Positions 21,771 to 30,204 of a stretch of 40,521 bases of DNA are shown in pieces. The translations under genes and the position numbers were made by a program. This DNA comes from an uncultured Eubacteriales bacterium (GTDB lineage Bacteria; Bacillota; Clostridia; Lachnospirales; Lachnospiraceae). The notes under the pieces are model-generated. The model was not told where the DNA came from. It did not search any database and worked only from the letters and a program-made list of their open reading frames with translations. The stretch spans positions 1 through 40,521 of the forward strand of contig ONKP01000007.1 in assembly GCA_900318405.1 (NCBI GenBank). The letters are read 5' to 3'. Each line of letters opens with the position of its first letter. The first letter of the stretch is position 1.

Positions 21771-24700
21771 TCAGCGAGGCAGCATCCGCTGCATATCCTG
21801 CACCAGCGCCTTCGTCTCCTGCAGCACACTCTTCCGCTTCGGCTGCCGCACGGCAGCAGCTGCCGGACCCGCAGCCGTTTTCGCTCCGGCAGCTGTCTTC
21901 GTGCCCGCCGTCTTCAGACCGGGCATCGGACGGCGCATGCCGCGCGGACCTGCCGCTCTTCCCGCACGTACCGGCCGGGCCGGCTGTTTTTCCCGGATAT
22001 ACAGGAAATACGGCGCCTCACCGGGATGAAAGCTGAGCCGTCCGCCATAGGCCGGATCACTCACCATCTCCGGAATCACCGTTCCGTCCAGTTTTGCATC
22101 CTTCAGGAATGTAAACCGGATCTCATCGCCCGTCTGACGAATCTCCGTAATGAAGACGTGGTGCGCCTCCTCCCGGAGAAGCGCGACATCGATCAGGCTC
22201 CGCACCTCTGCCGGCGGTTCACCGAAGCGGTCAAGCAGCTCATCCAGCATGTCTTCCGCCTCCGTCTCGTTCCGGATGGAAGAGATCCTCTTGTAAATAT
22301 CCAGCTTCTGATTTTCTTCCTCAATATAGGTCGAAGGAATATAAGCGGTGACCTGAATATCCACGGAAGTCTCGAATTCCTCCTCCGGCTCGCCGCCTTT
22401 TTCCTCCAGGACAGCCTCACGGAGCATCTTGCAGTAGAGATCGTAGCCCACGCTCTCCATGTGACCGGACTGCTCCGCGCCGAGCAGATTGCCGGCGCCC
22501 CGGATCTCAAGGTCACGCATCGCGATCTTCACGCCGCTGCCCAGATCCGTGAACTCGCGGATCGCAGCGAGACGCTTTTCCGCCGTTTCCTTCAGGACCC
22601 TGTTCTTCTGATACATGAGAAAAGCATAGGCGTTCCGGCTGGACCGTCCCACACGTCCGCGCAGCTGATAGAGCTGGGAGAGGCCGAGCCTGTCGGAATC
22701 GGCGATGATCAGCGTATTCACATTTGGAATATCCATACCTGTCTCGATGATCGTCGTCGAGACAAGCACATCGATCTCCCCGTTGACAAAGCGGACCATA
22801 ATCTTCTCCAGCTGACGCTCATCCATCTGGCCGTGCGCATATTCCACCACCGCATCCGGCACAAGCTCACGGATCCGCTTCGTCATCTCCGCGATGCCGC
22901 GCACCCGGTTGTACACAAAGTAAACCTGTCCGCCCCGCGCGAGCTCGCGGCTGATCGCCTCCCTGGCGATCTCATCGTCATACTCCATGACATAGGTCTG
23001 GATCGGCATGCGGTCGAGCGGCGGCTCCTCCAGCATGCTGATATCCCGGATGCCGATCAGGCTCATGTGGAGCGTCCGGGGAATCGGCGTCGCCGTGAGC
23101 GTCAGAACATCGATGTTTTTACGGAGCTCCTTTATTTTTTCCTTGGAGGACACACCGAAGCGCTGCTCCTCATCAATGATCAGCAGCCCCAGGTCCTTGA
23201 ACTTCACATCGGAGGACAGGACACGGTGGGTGCCGATCAGGATATCGACCATGCCCTTCTCCAGATCCTTCAGCGTCTTATGCTGCTGGGCAGACGACCG
23301 GAAGCGGCTGAGCAGATCGACGCGCACCGGAAAGTCCTTCATTCTCTGCGTGAAGGTGTTGTAATGCTGCTGGGCAAGGATCGTTGTCGGGCAGAGAAGC
23401 ACGACCTGCTTCTGGTTCTGCACGGCCTTGAAGGCGGCCCGGATTGCGACCTCCGTCTTGCCGTAGCCCACATCGCCGCAGATCAGACGGTCCATCACCT
23501 TTCCGCTCTCCATGTCCTTCTTGGTCTCCGCGATCGCGCGCAGCTGGCTCTCCGTCTCCTCGAACGGGAACATCTCCTCGAATTCCCGCTGCCACTCCGT
23601 GTCGGGGTCGTAGCGGAATCCCTCCGCGTTGCTCCGCGCCGCATACAGTGAGACGAGCTCCTTCGCGATATTTTTTACCGCGCTGCGCACCTTCCGCCTG
23701 GACTCGCCCCACTCCCTGCCGCCGAGCGTGCTGATCTTCGGGCGCTGTTCCGAGGCGCCGGAATACTTCTGCAGCAGCTCCAGCTGGGAGGCAGGAATAA
23801 AAAGCGAACTGCCGCCCGCATACTCGATGCGTATGTAATCACGTGTCGTACCGTCGGAGGTGACTTTCTCCATGCCGCGGTAAATACCGATGCCGTGGTC
23901 CTCATGTACGACATAATCACCGACGGAGAGCTCGGAAAAATCGTGAATGACCTTCTGCGCATCCGATTCGGTGCGGGCTGCGGGCTTTTTTCTCACGCGC
24001 TGCGCGCCGAAGATGTCGGACTCCGTGATGACCACGAACTTCTGTAGCGGATACTCAAAACCGCGGGCGATCGACCCGTGCGCCACCATGATTTCGCCAG
24101 GATTCAGCTTCCTGCTTTCATCTTCGCTGAAAAACGCGGAGATGCCGTCTGCAGTCAGATTTTCCGCCAGCCGTATTCCCCTGGATCTCGACGCCGACAG
24201 CAGGATGATGCGGTTTCCGTTGTCCTTCCACCGCTTCAGGTCCTTTTCCAGCATGCCGAACTGATTGTTGTAGGGACTGACGGCCCTCGCCGTCACGGAA
24301 AAGCGGCGCCGGATCTCCATCGGCAGATGGTGCTGCTCCATGAGACAGAGTGCCGTACAGCGCCTGCGCTCCAGATCCGCTGCCAGCATGTCATCGGTGA
24401 TCATCCGGTCTGCCGCCGCCGGATCTGCTTTTCCCTCTTCGGCACGCCGGCGGACAGCCTCCCGGTACTCCTCCGAGATGCTCTTCGCGGCATCCATGAT
24501 CCGCATCGGCTCATCGAGAAAAATAATGCTTCCCTCCGGCAGATAATCCGGGAACGTGTCCGTCAGGCTTTTCTGATCTCTGCCGATCCACTCCGTCGCC
24601 GGAAAAATGCTGATCGCATTCTGTTCACCGAGAGAACGCTGGCTGTCCGGATCAAACGTGCGGATCGTATCCACCTCATCGCCCCAGAGCTCAACGCGCC

Positions 24701-25265
24701 ACGGCTTTTCCTCCGTGAGATCATAGATGTCGAGAATGTCTCCGCGAATCGAGAACTGACCGGCGGCATCCGTCTGCGCCGTCCGCTCATAGCCCATCCG
24801 GGCGAGCACGGCAGCCGTCTTCGTAAGATCCAGCGTGCCGCCTGTCTCAATGCGCAGAATGCTTTTTTCAAACACGCGAAGAGGCAGGAGGTGGTCCATA
24901 CATCCCCCTGTACTGGTGACGATGGTAACATTCTCCTGCTCGATCAGTGCTCTGATAACCTGAATTCTCTGCCTTGTCAGCAGATTTCCCTCGACATCCG
25001 CCCCTTCAAAGAGCAGATCCCTCCGCGGGAAATACATCACATCCGGCGCAAAAAGCTGCATGTCATCAAAGAGCTCACGCGCCTTCTTCTCATTTTCAGA
25101 AACGAGAAGAGATGCGCCGCCCTCCGGGTGAAGGCACGCTGCGAGGTGCGCTTTCTGAGAATCAATACACCCGGATATCTCCGTGATCCCCTTCTCCGCG
25201 CAGCTCTGCAGAATCTCATCCGATTCCACGATCTCCCCGGCCGGAAGCTTCAGTGCTTCTATCAT
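21771..25265 (-). CDS. mfd: Transcription-repair coupling factor
   Basis: 1164 residues. Mfd removes stalled RNA polymerase and recruits UvrA. Order: UvrB-homology region (from about 35), RNA-polymerase-interacting domain near 480-560 ([20 protein letters not shown]), RecG-like motor with Walker A ([11 protein letters not shown]), DEEQRFG box, TATPIPRTL and QLRGRVGRS, then the C-terminal TRCF domain. After it comes an unusual 60-70 residue Ala/Arg/Lys/Pro-rich tail ([20 protein letters not shown] and on) not expected in the family. ATG 25265 has AAGGA nine bases upstream. It follows pth across the 16-bp repeat array. Confidence 0.97.
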   Translation of the reverse strand: MIEALKLPAGEIVESDEILQSCAEKGITEISGCIDSQKAHLAACLHPEGGASLLVSENEKKARELFDDMQLFAPDVMYFPRRDLLFEGADVEGNLLTRQRIQVIRALIEQENVTIVTSTGGCMDHLLPLRVFEKSILRIETGGTLDLTKTAAVLARMGYERTAQTDAAGQFSIRGDILDIYDLTEEKPWRVELWGDEVDTIRTFDPDSQRSLGEQNAISIFPATEWIGRDQKSLTDTFPDYLPEGSIIFLDEPMRIMDAAKSISEEYREAVRRRAEEGKADPAAADRMITDDMLAADLERRRCTALCLMEQHHLPMEIRRRFSVTARAVSPYNNQFGMLEKDLKRWKDNGNRIILLSASRSRGIRLAENLTADGISAFFSEDESRKLNPGEIMVAHGSIARGFEYPLQKFVVITESDIFGAQRVRKKPAARTESDAQKVIHDFSELSVGDYVVHEDHGIGIYRGMEKVTSDGTTRDYIRIEYAGGSSLFIPASQLELLQKYSGASEQRPKISTLGGREWGESRRKVRSAVKNIAKELVSLYAARSNAEGFRYDPDTEWQREFEEMFPFEETESQLRAIAETKKDMESGKVMDRLICGDVGYGKTEVAIRAAFKAVQNQKQVVLLCPTTILAQQHYNTFTQRMKDFPVRVDLLSRFRSSAQQHKTLKDLEKGMVDILIGTHRVLSSDVKFKDLGLLIIDEEQRFGVSSKEKIKELRKNIDVLTLTATPIPRTLHMSLIGIRDISMLEEPPLDRMPIQTYVMEYDDEIAREAISRELARGGQVYFVYNRVRGIAEMTKRIRELVPDAVVEYAHGQMDERQLEKIMVRFVNGEIDVLVSTTIIETGMDIPNVNTLIIADSDRLGLSQLYQLRGRVGRSSRNAYAFLMYQKNRVLKETAEKRLAAIREFTDLGSGVKIAMRDLEIRGAGNLLGAEQSGHMESVGYDLYCKMLREAVLEEKGGEPEEEFETSVDIQVTAYIPSTYIEEENQKLDIYKRISSIRNETEAEDMLDELLDRFGEPPAEVRSLIDVALLREEAHHVFITEIRQTGDEIRFTFLKDAKLDGTVIPEMVSDPAYGGRLSFHPGEAPYFLYIREKQPARPVRAGRAAGPRGMRRPMPGLKTAGTKTAAGAKTAAGPAAAAVRQPKRKSVLQETKALVQDMQRMLPR

Positions 25266-25267
25266 TT

Positions 25268-25379
25268 CTTCAATTCCTTATGGCTTCAACCCCTGAGTAC
25301 TTCGGTTCCCCGGCACTTCTATTCCTCAAAGCTTCCGTTCTTCAGTGCTTCAGTCTCTCAGTACTCTCATTCCTTATTT
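25268..25379. repeat. Array of seven degenerate 16-bp repeats between pth and mfd
   Basis: On the plus strand CTTC (CTCT in the last) recurs exactly every 16 bases at 25268, 25284, 25300, 25316, 25332, 25348 and 25364. The 12 bases between follow a loose NNTTCCTCAGTA pattern. The array fills the whole gap: unit 1 abuts the mfd start codon and unit 7 contains the pth stop codon. An eighth, weaker unit may extend into pth. No known family comes to mind. Confidence 0.85.
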
Positions 25380-25949
25380 CTCCGGCTTCCGGTTGAACAG
25401 ATTCATCGCCCTGTCCATATCGCCCTGAACGATCAGTTCCACGGCATCGGCGGCATTTTTTTCCGCCTCGTCCACCGCCTTCCGCTCGTCCTTTCCGAAC
25501 GGTGCCAGCACATAATCCGCAAGATCCCAGTTCTCGGGCTTTGCCCCGGTTCCCACGCGGATCCTGGCAAAAGCATCGGTGCCCGTCATGGCTATGATGT
25601 TCTTCATGCCATTGTGGCCGCCGGCGCTTCCTTTTTTCCGGATGCGCAGCTGCCCGGGATCCAGATCGATGTCATCGTAGATGACGATCAGATCCGTCTC
25701 CGGGTTCATCCTGTAATAATCCAGATAGGCGCGGACCGCTTCGCCGGACAGGTTCATATAGGTCATCGGTTTGATCAGAATGCACTTCTGCCCGCCGATG
25801 ACCGTCTTGCCGTAGAGCGCCTTTCGATCCAGGCCGCCGTAGGGCACGTGATAGCGCTCGATCAGTTCATCGATCACCTCAAACCCCACATTGTGTTTTG
25901 TTTTCTCGTATTTGCGTCCCGGGTTCCCGAGCCCTGCGATCAGATACAT
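25374..25949 (-). CDS. pth: Peptidyl-tRNA hydrolase
   Basis: 191 residues. Pth releases peptides from peptidyl-tRNA that drops off ribosomes. The start MYLIAGLGNPGRKYEKTKHN, with catalytic His in KHNVGFEV, the FLLIKPMTYMNLSGEAV-like segment (CILIKPMTYMNLSG), YDDIDLDPGQLRIRKKGSAG and GHNGMKNI are diagnostic. GGGGAGG lies five bases before the ATG at 25949. The neighbour order pth-mfd is conserved in Firmicutes. Confidence 0.97.
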   Translation of the reverse strand: MYLIAGLGNPGRKYEKTKHNVGFEVIDELIERYHVPYGGLDRKALYGKTVIGGQKCILIKPMTYMNLSGEAVRAYLDYYRMNPETDLIVIYDDIDLDPGQLRIRKKGSAGGHNGMKNIIAMTGTDAFARIRVGTGAKPENWDLADYVLAPFGKDERKAVDEAEKNAADAVELIVQGDMDRAMNLFNRKPEK

Positions 25950-26027
25950 GGTGTCCTCCCCTGTACTGTATAAGTCTGCGCGGCGCTCCATGCTCATACC
26001 TGGCCCGACTTCGTCAGACTTATACAC

Positions 26028-26984
26028 TTAGTTGAAGCTCACGGCTTCCACCGCCGGCTTCTCCGCACTCTCGATCCGGATGGCCTGAAATACCGGCTCC
26101 GTGTCTTTGGCCATCGGTACATACTCGTAGCCGACCTTTGCCGTCAGGCGGATCCAGCTTCCCTGCTTCAGCTTCGCCGCGAATTTGCTCTTGCACAGAT
26201 ACCCCATGTACTGCATATCTGCGGCGCAGCAGGTCATGACCTCGCGCGCCGGCATGAAGAATTCGGAATTTTCTTCTCTGCTCTTCAGCACGCGTCCCTT
26301 GAAGCGGACAGTCTTGCCCTTATAACGATCGGGGTTATCCTGCAGATCCACAAAAAAGATGCCGTAATCCGTATCGTCGACGTCGATCACATCCGCCTTC
26401 AGATCGTAAGGCACGGAATCCTGAAAAATATCGATCGGCGCATTGTCCTCTCCGGCGAACTGCACATCCACGGCCGGATTCGCCGCCTTGAAGTTGCGGC
26501 GGAAATTGGCCAGCGGCATATCCGTCGAAGCGCGGTTAAACAGCACCATATCCGCATTTCTGCCCATGGCGCCGAAAAGCGACTGCATATTTTTCTGATA
26601 GACCGTAAACGTCGAAGCATCGATGACAACGATCTGCTGCACGATGCCCCAGCCACGCGGCAGCTTCATCTGCCAGAGCTTGTCCACATCCCAGAGCGGA
26701 TTGAATTCGAGAACGACCCGTCCCGGCTCGTATTTTCTCTGGAACTCACGAAGCCTGTCATAGGAGAATTCCTCCGGCTCCGACACAGTCTCCACCAGCG
26801 TGTGATACTTCAGCAGGTCCTTTTCATCGTATTCCTCTTCGCCTTCCTCCGTATTGATCAGGAGCGTCGGCTCATCGAGCTGGAAATAATCCTGCCGCAT
26901 CGTAAAATTAAGGAAGGTCGTCTTGCCGGCCTCCAGGAATCCCGTAACCACATAAATCGGGACTTCAATTTCTTCTTCATCCAT
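26028..26984 (-). CDS. COG0523-type GTPase fused to a DUF1980/TIGR03943-like domain
   Basis: About 318 residues. The N-terminal domain (1-195) is a G3E-family GTPase: P-loop GFLEAGKTT and VVIDASTF. It lacks the CXCC metal site found in most COG0523 members. The C-terminal part (about 200-318) resembles the partner domain of the YcgQ/YcgR-like permease system (FFVDLQDNPDRYKGKTVRFKGR, then REVMTCCAADMQYMGYLC). That family is linked to metal, probably zinc, homeostasis. ATG at 26984 is favoured by GGTGG five bases upstream; an ATG four codons earlier is possible. It is followed by pth after 78 bases. Confidence 0.8.
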   Translation of the reverse strand: MDEEEIEVPIYVVTGFLEAGKTTFLNFTMRQDYFQLDEPTLLINTEEGEEEYDEKDLLKYHTLVETVSEPEEFSYDRLREFQRKYEPGRVVLEFNPLWDVDKLWQMKLPRGWGIVQQIVVIDASTFTVYQKNMQSLFGAMGRNADMVLFNRASTDMPLANFRRNFKAANPAVDVQFAGEDNAPIDIFQDSVPYDLKADVIDVDDTDYGIFFVDLQDNPDRYKGKTVRFKGRVLKSREENSEFFMPAREVMTCCAADMQYMGYLCKSKFAAKLKQGSWIRLTAKVGYEYVPMAKDTEPVFQAIRIESAEKPAVEAVSFN

Positions 26985-27166
26985 ACAAACCACCATGCCG
27001 GCGCCATACGACGACGGCCTATTCTGTTATGCAACGGTCATGCAGGCTTCGCCCGCATGATCGCATGTATAATACATCACATCTGATAAACCGGCATGCA
27101 CACTGCGCAGGCACATCTGCATGTGTAAAAACATCCGTTTCGCTGCACCGGCGTCAGGCAATGACA

Positions 27167-28249
27167 TCAGGCAATGCCAAAGAGCTCTGCCAGTTTGTCT
27201 TCCTTCAGGTCGGAACCGATGACGCAGATACGACCGGTGTACTCCGGTGCGCCGCTGCGGACATCCGCTTCTTCCGGAACCATGTCGAAATAGATCCAGC
27301 TGCCGTCCTTAGCCTCTACCATGCCCTTCGCACGGAGCACCATGCCATAGGATCTGTCTTCCGACAGTGTCTTCAGGATGCTGCGGATCTCATCCTGTGT
27401 ATACTTCCGGATGGTTTCCTTACCCCAGCTGATGAAGACATCATCTGCGTCATGTCCATGGTGATGATGGTGGTGATGCTCATGATGATCATGTTCATCT
27501 TCATCATGGTCGTGATGATGATGTTCGTCCTCTTCGTCGTCATCATGGTGATGATGCTCGTGCCCGTCCTCACCGTCGTGATGATGGTGATGACAGCACG
27601 CATCGTCATCGTCGTCATCATCATCTGCCGGTGCCGTCAGATCGATTTTTCTGCCCTCCATGGTATCAAGCACTTTCTCTCCGGAAAGCTGCTCCACCGG
27701 CGTCGTGATGATCGTCGCATTCGGATTGATCTCACGGATCATGGCCAGCACTTCCTGCACTTTTTCATCCGTAGCCTTCGGTGTATCCATACGGCTGAGA
27801 ATGATTGTTCCCGCTGCCTCGATCTGATTTTTGAAAAATTCACCGAAATTCTTCATATACATCTTCGCCTTGGTCACGTCGACGACTGTCGTAGCGCTGC
27901 CAATTTCGAGATGTGCTTCTTCTGCATTGCGCTGTACGGCGCGGATGACGTCGGAAAGCTTGCCAACGCCCGATGGCTCGATCAGCACGCGCTCCGGATG
28001 GTACTGCTCCGTCACTTCCTTCAGAGCCGTTCCGAAGTCTCCGACCAGCGAGCAGCAGATACAGCCGGAATTCATCTCACGGATCTCGATGCCGGCGTCC
28101 TTCAGGAAACCGCCGTCGATACCGATCTCGCCAAACTCATTCTCGATCAGAACAACCTGCTGACCCTTGAGCGGACCGGCAAGAAGCTTTTTAATCAGTG
28201 TCGTTTTTCCGGCGCCGAGAAAGCCGGAGATAATATCTATCGTTGCCAT
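27167..28249 (-). CDS. CobW/YeiR-like (COG0523) metallochaperone GTPase with His/Asp tract
   Basis: 360 residues. P-loop GFLGAGKTT (9-17), the metal-binding CXCC motif as SGCICC (Cys63, 65, 66), VVDVT and a CobW C-terminal domain (about 275-355). Between the domains, near 208-266, lies a tract beginning with eight Asp and containing about 26 His, typical of zinc- or nickel-handling members. It likely delivers zinc to client proteins under shortage, but the metal is inferred. AAGGAG lies nine bases before the ATG. The gene starts 1.2 kb upstream of the second COG0523 GTPase. Confidence 0.9.
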   Translation of the reverse strand: MATIDIISGFLGAGKTTLIKKLLAGPLKGQQVVLIENEFGEIGIDGGFLKDAGIEIREMNSGCICCSLVGDFGTALKEVTEQYHPERVLIEPSGVGKLSDVIRAVQRNAEEAHLEIGSATTVVDVTKAKMYMKNFGEFFKNQIEAAGTIILSRMDTPKATDEKVQEVLAMIREINPNATIITTPVEQLSGEKVLDTMEGRKIDLTAPADDDDDDDDACCHHHHHDGEDGHEHHHHDDDEEDEHHHHDHDEDEHDHHEHHHHHHHGHDADDVFISWGKETIRKYTQDEIRSILKTLSEDRSYGMVLRAKGMVEAKDGSWIYFDMVPEEADVRSGAPEYTGRICVIGSDLKEDKLAELFGIA

Positions 28250-28277
28250 ATTGCATCACTCCTTCTGTCTGAAACTG

Positions 28278-28325
28278 ACGGATCCGCCCCGGTTTCCGGG
28301 GTTTCATCCGTTTTCGTTTACGAAA
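28278..28325 (-). promoter_or_regulatory. Structured leader and palindrome before the CobW gene
   Basis: A hairpin (28278-28310: outer ACGGAT/ATCCGT, inner CCCCGG/CCGGGG) lies about 30 bases before the CobW gene. Next to it is an interrupted palindrome, TTTCGT-TT-ACGAAA on the plus strand (28312-28325). The palindrome could be a metal-regulator operator; it is not a clear Zur box. Confidence 0.4.
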
Positions 28326-28326
28326 T

Positions 28327-28356
28327 GGAAGGCGAAGGAAAATTCCTCCGCCTTCC
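28327..28356 (-). terminator. Hairpin after the 78-residue gene
   Basis: GGAAGGCG pairs with CGCCTTCC around an AT-rich centre with further pairs. There is no T run after it on the minus strand. Probably the 3' end of the upstream transcript. Confidence 0.45.
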
Positions 28357-28446
28357 ATAATACATGCAGATCATACCCGCCCGGTCAAAACAGGTCCGGC
28401 CTGTATACGATACCCTGCATCTGCTATCTGATTCAGATAAAGCACA

Positions 28447-28683
28447 TCAGCCCTGAATCATGTACTTCATAAGAATATCTACATCGGAAGGCTCAGAGCA
28501 AACGATCTCGAGCTCCGGAATAGTAGTGCCATTGGAAAAAATATTGGCAAGAGATACATACTGGCTGAGTTTTGACTTAAGGTTCAGTCTGTCGCCCTCA
28601 CCGGTAACCAGCTCAACGCGGCCCTTGCAGGAATCAACAGCCTTGAAGAATCCATCGATATCAGTAATGTTTGTAATCTTCAT
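28447..28683 (-). CDS. Conserved 78-residue protein of unknown function
   Basis: MKITNITDIDGFFKAVDSCK starts a small mixed alpha/beta protein with no signal peptide or membrane segment. Similar small proteins occur widely in Lachnospiraceae and are sometimes misnamed polyA polymerase; no function is established to my knowledge. GGAGG lies eight bases before the ATG. It is transcribed alone from the promoter at 28738. Confidence 0.75.
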   Translation of the reverse strand: MKITNITDIDGFFKAVDSCKGRVELVTGEGDRLNLKSKLSQYVSLANIFSNGTTIPELEIVCSEPSDVDILMKYMIQG

Positions 28684-28737
28684 ATGATTTTCCTCCAAAA
28701 GAAAATGTACTCGTTTTATCCTCCCGGTTTCGCCCGT

Positions 28738-28766
28738 ATCATATCACGGCTTTTTCGAAATGGGAA
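28738..28766 (-). promoter_or_regulatory. Extended -10 promoter of the 78-residue gene
   Basis: TATGAT (28738-28743) with an upstream TG in the extended -10 position and a weak -35 (TTCCCA) 17 bases away. The rest of 28684-28887 shows no gene. Confidence 0.5.
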
Positions 28767-28887
28767 GGATTTTTATAAAAAACATTTGTTTTTGCTTTCT
28801 TAGCCAGGAGACCGTCCATCACTTCGCCGTGACCGCTGTATCCGACCGCGTAGTCACCGCCGGTGTCCGCTGTTCCGGTTTCCGATA

Positions 28888-29961
28888 CTACTGCGTTGTG
28901 CCTGCCGTATCCGTCCCCGTGGTATCAGCCGCACCCGTATTATCTCCCGTTCCTGTGGTATCCGCTGCGCCCGTGTCGCCAGTTGTTCCCGTATCAGCCG
29001 TTCCGGCACCGGTATCTGTGGTATCCTGCGTCTGTGTCGTATCCCAGGTCTGTACAGGCTGAGGCGTCGACGTCGGTGCCGTCGTCACCACTGTGGTATC
29101 CCCTGTCGATCCGTCTGCGGCTTTTCCGTAAATCGTGATCTCACAGATGCAGGTATCGTCATACATCGTACCGGAATACACCTCATCGATGATCGTCTGC
29201 AGGAAGTTTGTGTCCACATCCTCAGAGAATTCCACATACATTACCTGCTTCTCATCAGGAAAATCTACGGTTACTTCCTGACTTCCGAGCTTGAATGTCA
29301 GCTGACTCGGCCGGTTGTTTCTTGTGTAATAGGAAATATCACTGTACCAGTTGCCGAGCTTGAGCGCCATGGCGCGCACCTTGTAGGTCTGATCAAACGT
29401 AAGCGTCACAGACTCCCCGAGACCGGGTCCGTCCACGCCCTCCTGCCAGCTGCTCCAGTCAGCACCGTCATACAGAACATGCGGATCATTATCCACGTTC
29501 TCCTGCTGAATGGTGGATGTAGCCTCAGAGGAAGCAACTTTCACCTGCGAATAACCATCATCCACCAGTTTCTGCAGCGCATCCTCATCTGTGAGGGATG
29601 CTGTCACCGGTGCCGGCGTCGGTGTGCTGACAGATGTCGCCGTGATCGGCTGTACCTGTTCTGCTTCCGCCGATGACGAGGAAGACGAAGAAGACGCCAC
29701 CGCCTCCTCTGTCGGCTTGGGTGTGCTGATAATGGTTACTTTCTGCGGTTCGTTGTCGTTGCTTACCGTATTGCTGAGAAGATTGGAGACGCCATACATA
29801 GCTCCGACGCCGGCCGCGAGAATCACCACAACAAAAAGAATCCCGACGACCAGGATGGATTTCTCCTTGCGCTTCTCTCTTATTTTATCCAGGCGCCGTC
29901 CGCACCTGATACACTTCTGTGCGTTAGACGGATTATCCTGTCCGCAATAAGGACATCTCAT
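28888..29961 (-). CDS. Zinc-ribbon membrane protein with discoidin-like extracellular domain
   Basis: 357 residues. N-terminal zinc ribbon (MRCPYCGQDNPSNAQKCIRC, four cysteines as CX2C...CX2C), a basic stretch, one membrane helix (about 35-58), then an extracellular part. The region around residues 150-270 (DPHVLYDGADWSSWQEGVDG, VRAMALKLGNWYSD, ICEITIYG) resembles galactose-binding/discoidin-like domains. The last 70 residues are Thr/Gly/Asp/Ala repeats (TGAADTTGT-like). Inside-out topology with a cytosolic zinc ribbon suggests a sensor or anchor. ATG 29961 has GGGGAG seven bases upstream. Function unknown. Confidence 0.78.
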   Translation of the reverse strand: MRCPYCGQDNPSNAQKCIRCGRRLDKIREKRKEKSILVVGILFVVVILAAGVGAMYGVSNLLSNTVSNDNEPQKVTIISTPKPTEEAVASSSSSSSSAEAEQVQPITATSVSTPTPAPVTASLTDEDALQKLVDDGYSQVKVASSEATSTIQQENVDNDPHVLYDGADWSSWQEGVDGPGLGESVTLTFDQTYKVRAMALKLGNWYSDISYYTRNNRPSQLTFKLGSQEVTVDFPDEKQVMYVEFSEDVDTNFLQTIIDEVYSGTMYDDTCICEITIYGKAADGSTGDTTVVTTAPTSTPQPVQTWDTTQTQDTTDTGAGTADTGTTGDTGAADTTGTGDNTGAADTTGTDTAGTTQ

Positions 29962-30056
29962 CTGACTGCTCCCCCTTTCGTGCGGAAAACGATCTGGCTC
30001 CCCTTTGTTTTCCACATTTCCTGCAGCATTTCGTATATCCCGTTTCCTGATATGTA

Positions 30057-30085
30057 ATCATAACATTTTTCTTTTATCCGCGCAA
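30057..30085 (-). promoter_or_regulatory. Possible promoter of the zinc-ribbon gene
   Basis: TATGAT (30057-30062) with TTGCGC (30080-30085) 17 bases upstream. The -35 is weak; the position, about 95 bases before the start codon, is reasonable. Confidence 0.45.
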
Positions 30086-30145
30086 TGTCCCGGTTGCGGG
30101 TTGCAGCAATCCGGTCCGGCTGGCCGGAACCGCTCAGATAATGTA

Positions 30146-30175
30146 AGATACAGATGCCCCGAAGCATCTGTATCT
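30146..30175 (-). terminator. Terminator of the two-component operon
   Basis: A perfect 12-bp stem (AGATACAGATGC/GCATCTGTATCT) with a six-base loop, 30 bases after the histidine kinase stop. The minus strand continues TTACATT, a poor T run. Confidence 0.6.
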
Positions 30176-30204
30176 CTGTGCGTCTGAGATAAACAGGCCA
30201 TTTT

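Noticed and set aside
22026-23651. Long plus-strand open frame (541 codons) opposite mfd
   Set aside because: It is an antisense shadow of mfd coding sequence; the translation (Arg/His/Leu-rich) has no recognisable domain and no ribosome site.
25268-25379. 16-bp array as a CRISPR array
   Set aside because: Units are too short and degenerate, there is no conserved repeat/spacer alternation and no cas gene.
24078-25973. Plus-strand open frame of 631 codons opposite mfd and pth
   Set aside because: Also antisense to two certain genes, with shadow-like composition, and it crosses the 16-bp repeat array.
27029-28360. Plus-strand frame with a Met/Val/Ile-rich apparently hydrophobic stretch
   Set aside because: The hydrophobic stretch is only the complement of the His/Asp codons of the CobW gene.
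28699-28887. Minus-strand frame without stops after the zinc-ribbon gene, ending AKKAKTNVFYKNP
   Set aside because: It would need a frameshift in the Thr/Gly tail to be joined, and it has no start. I could not show that it is coding.
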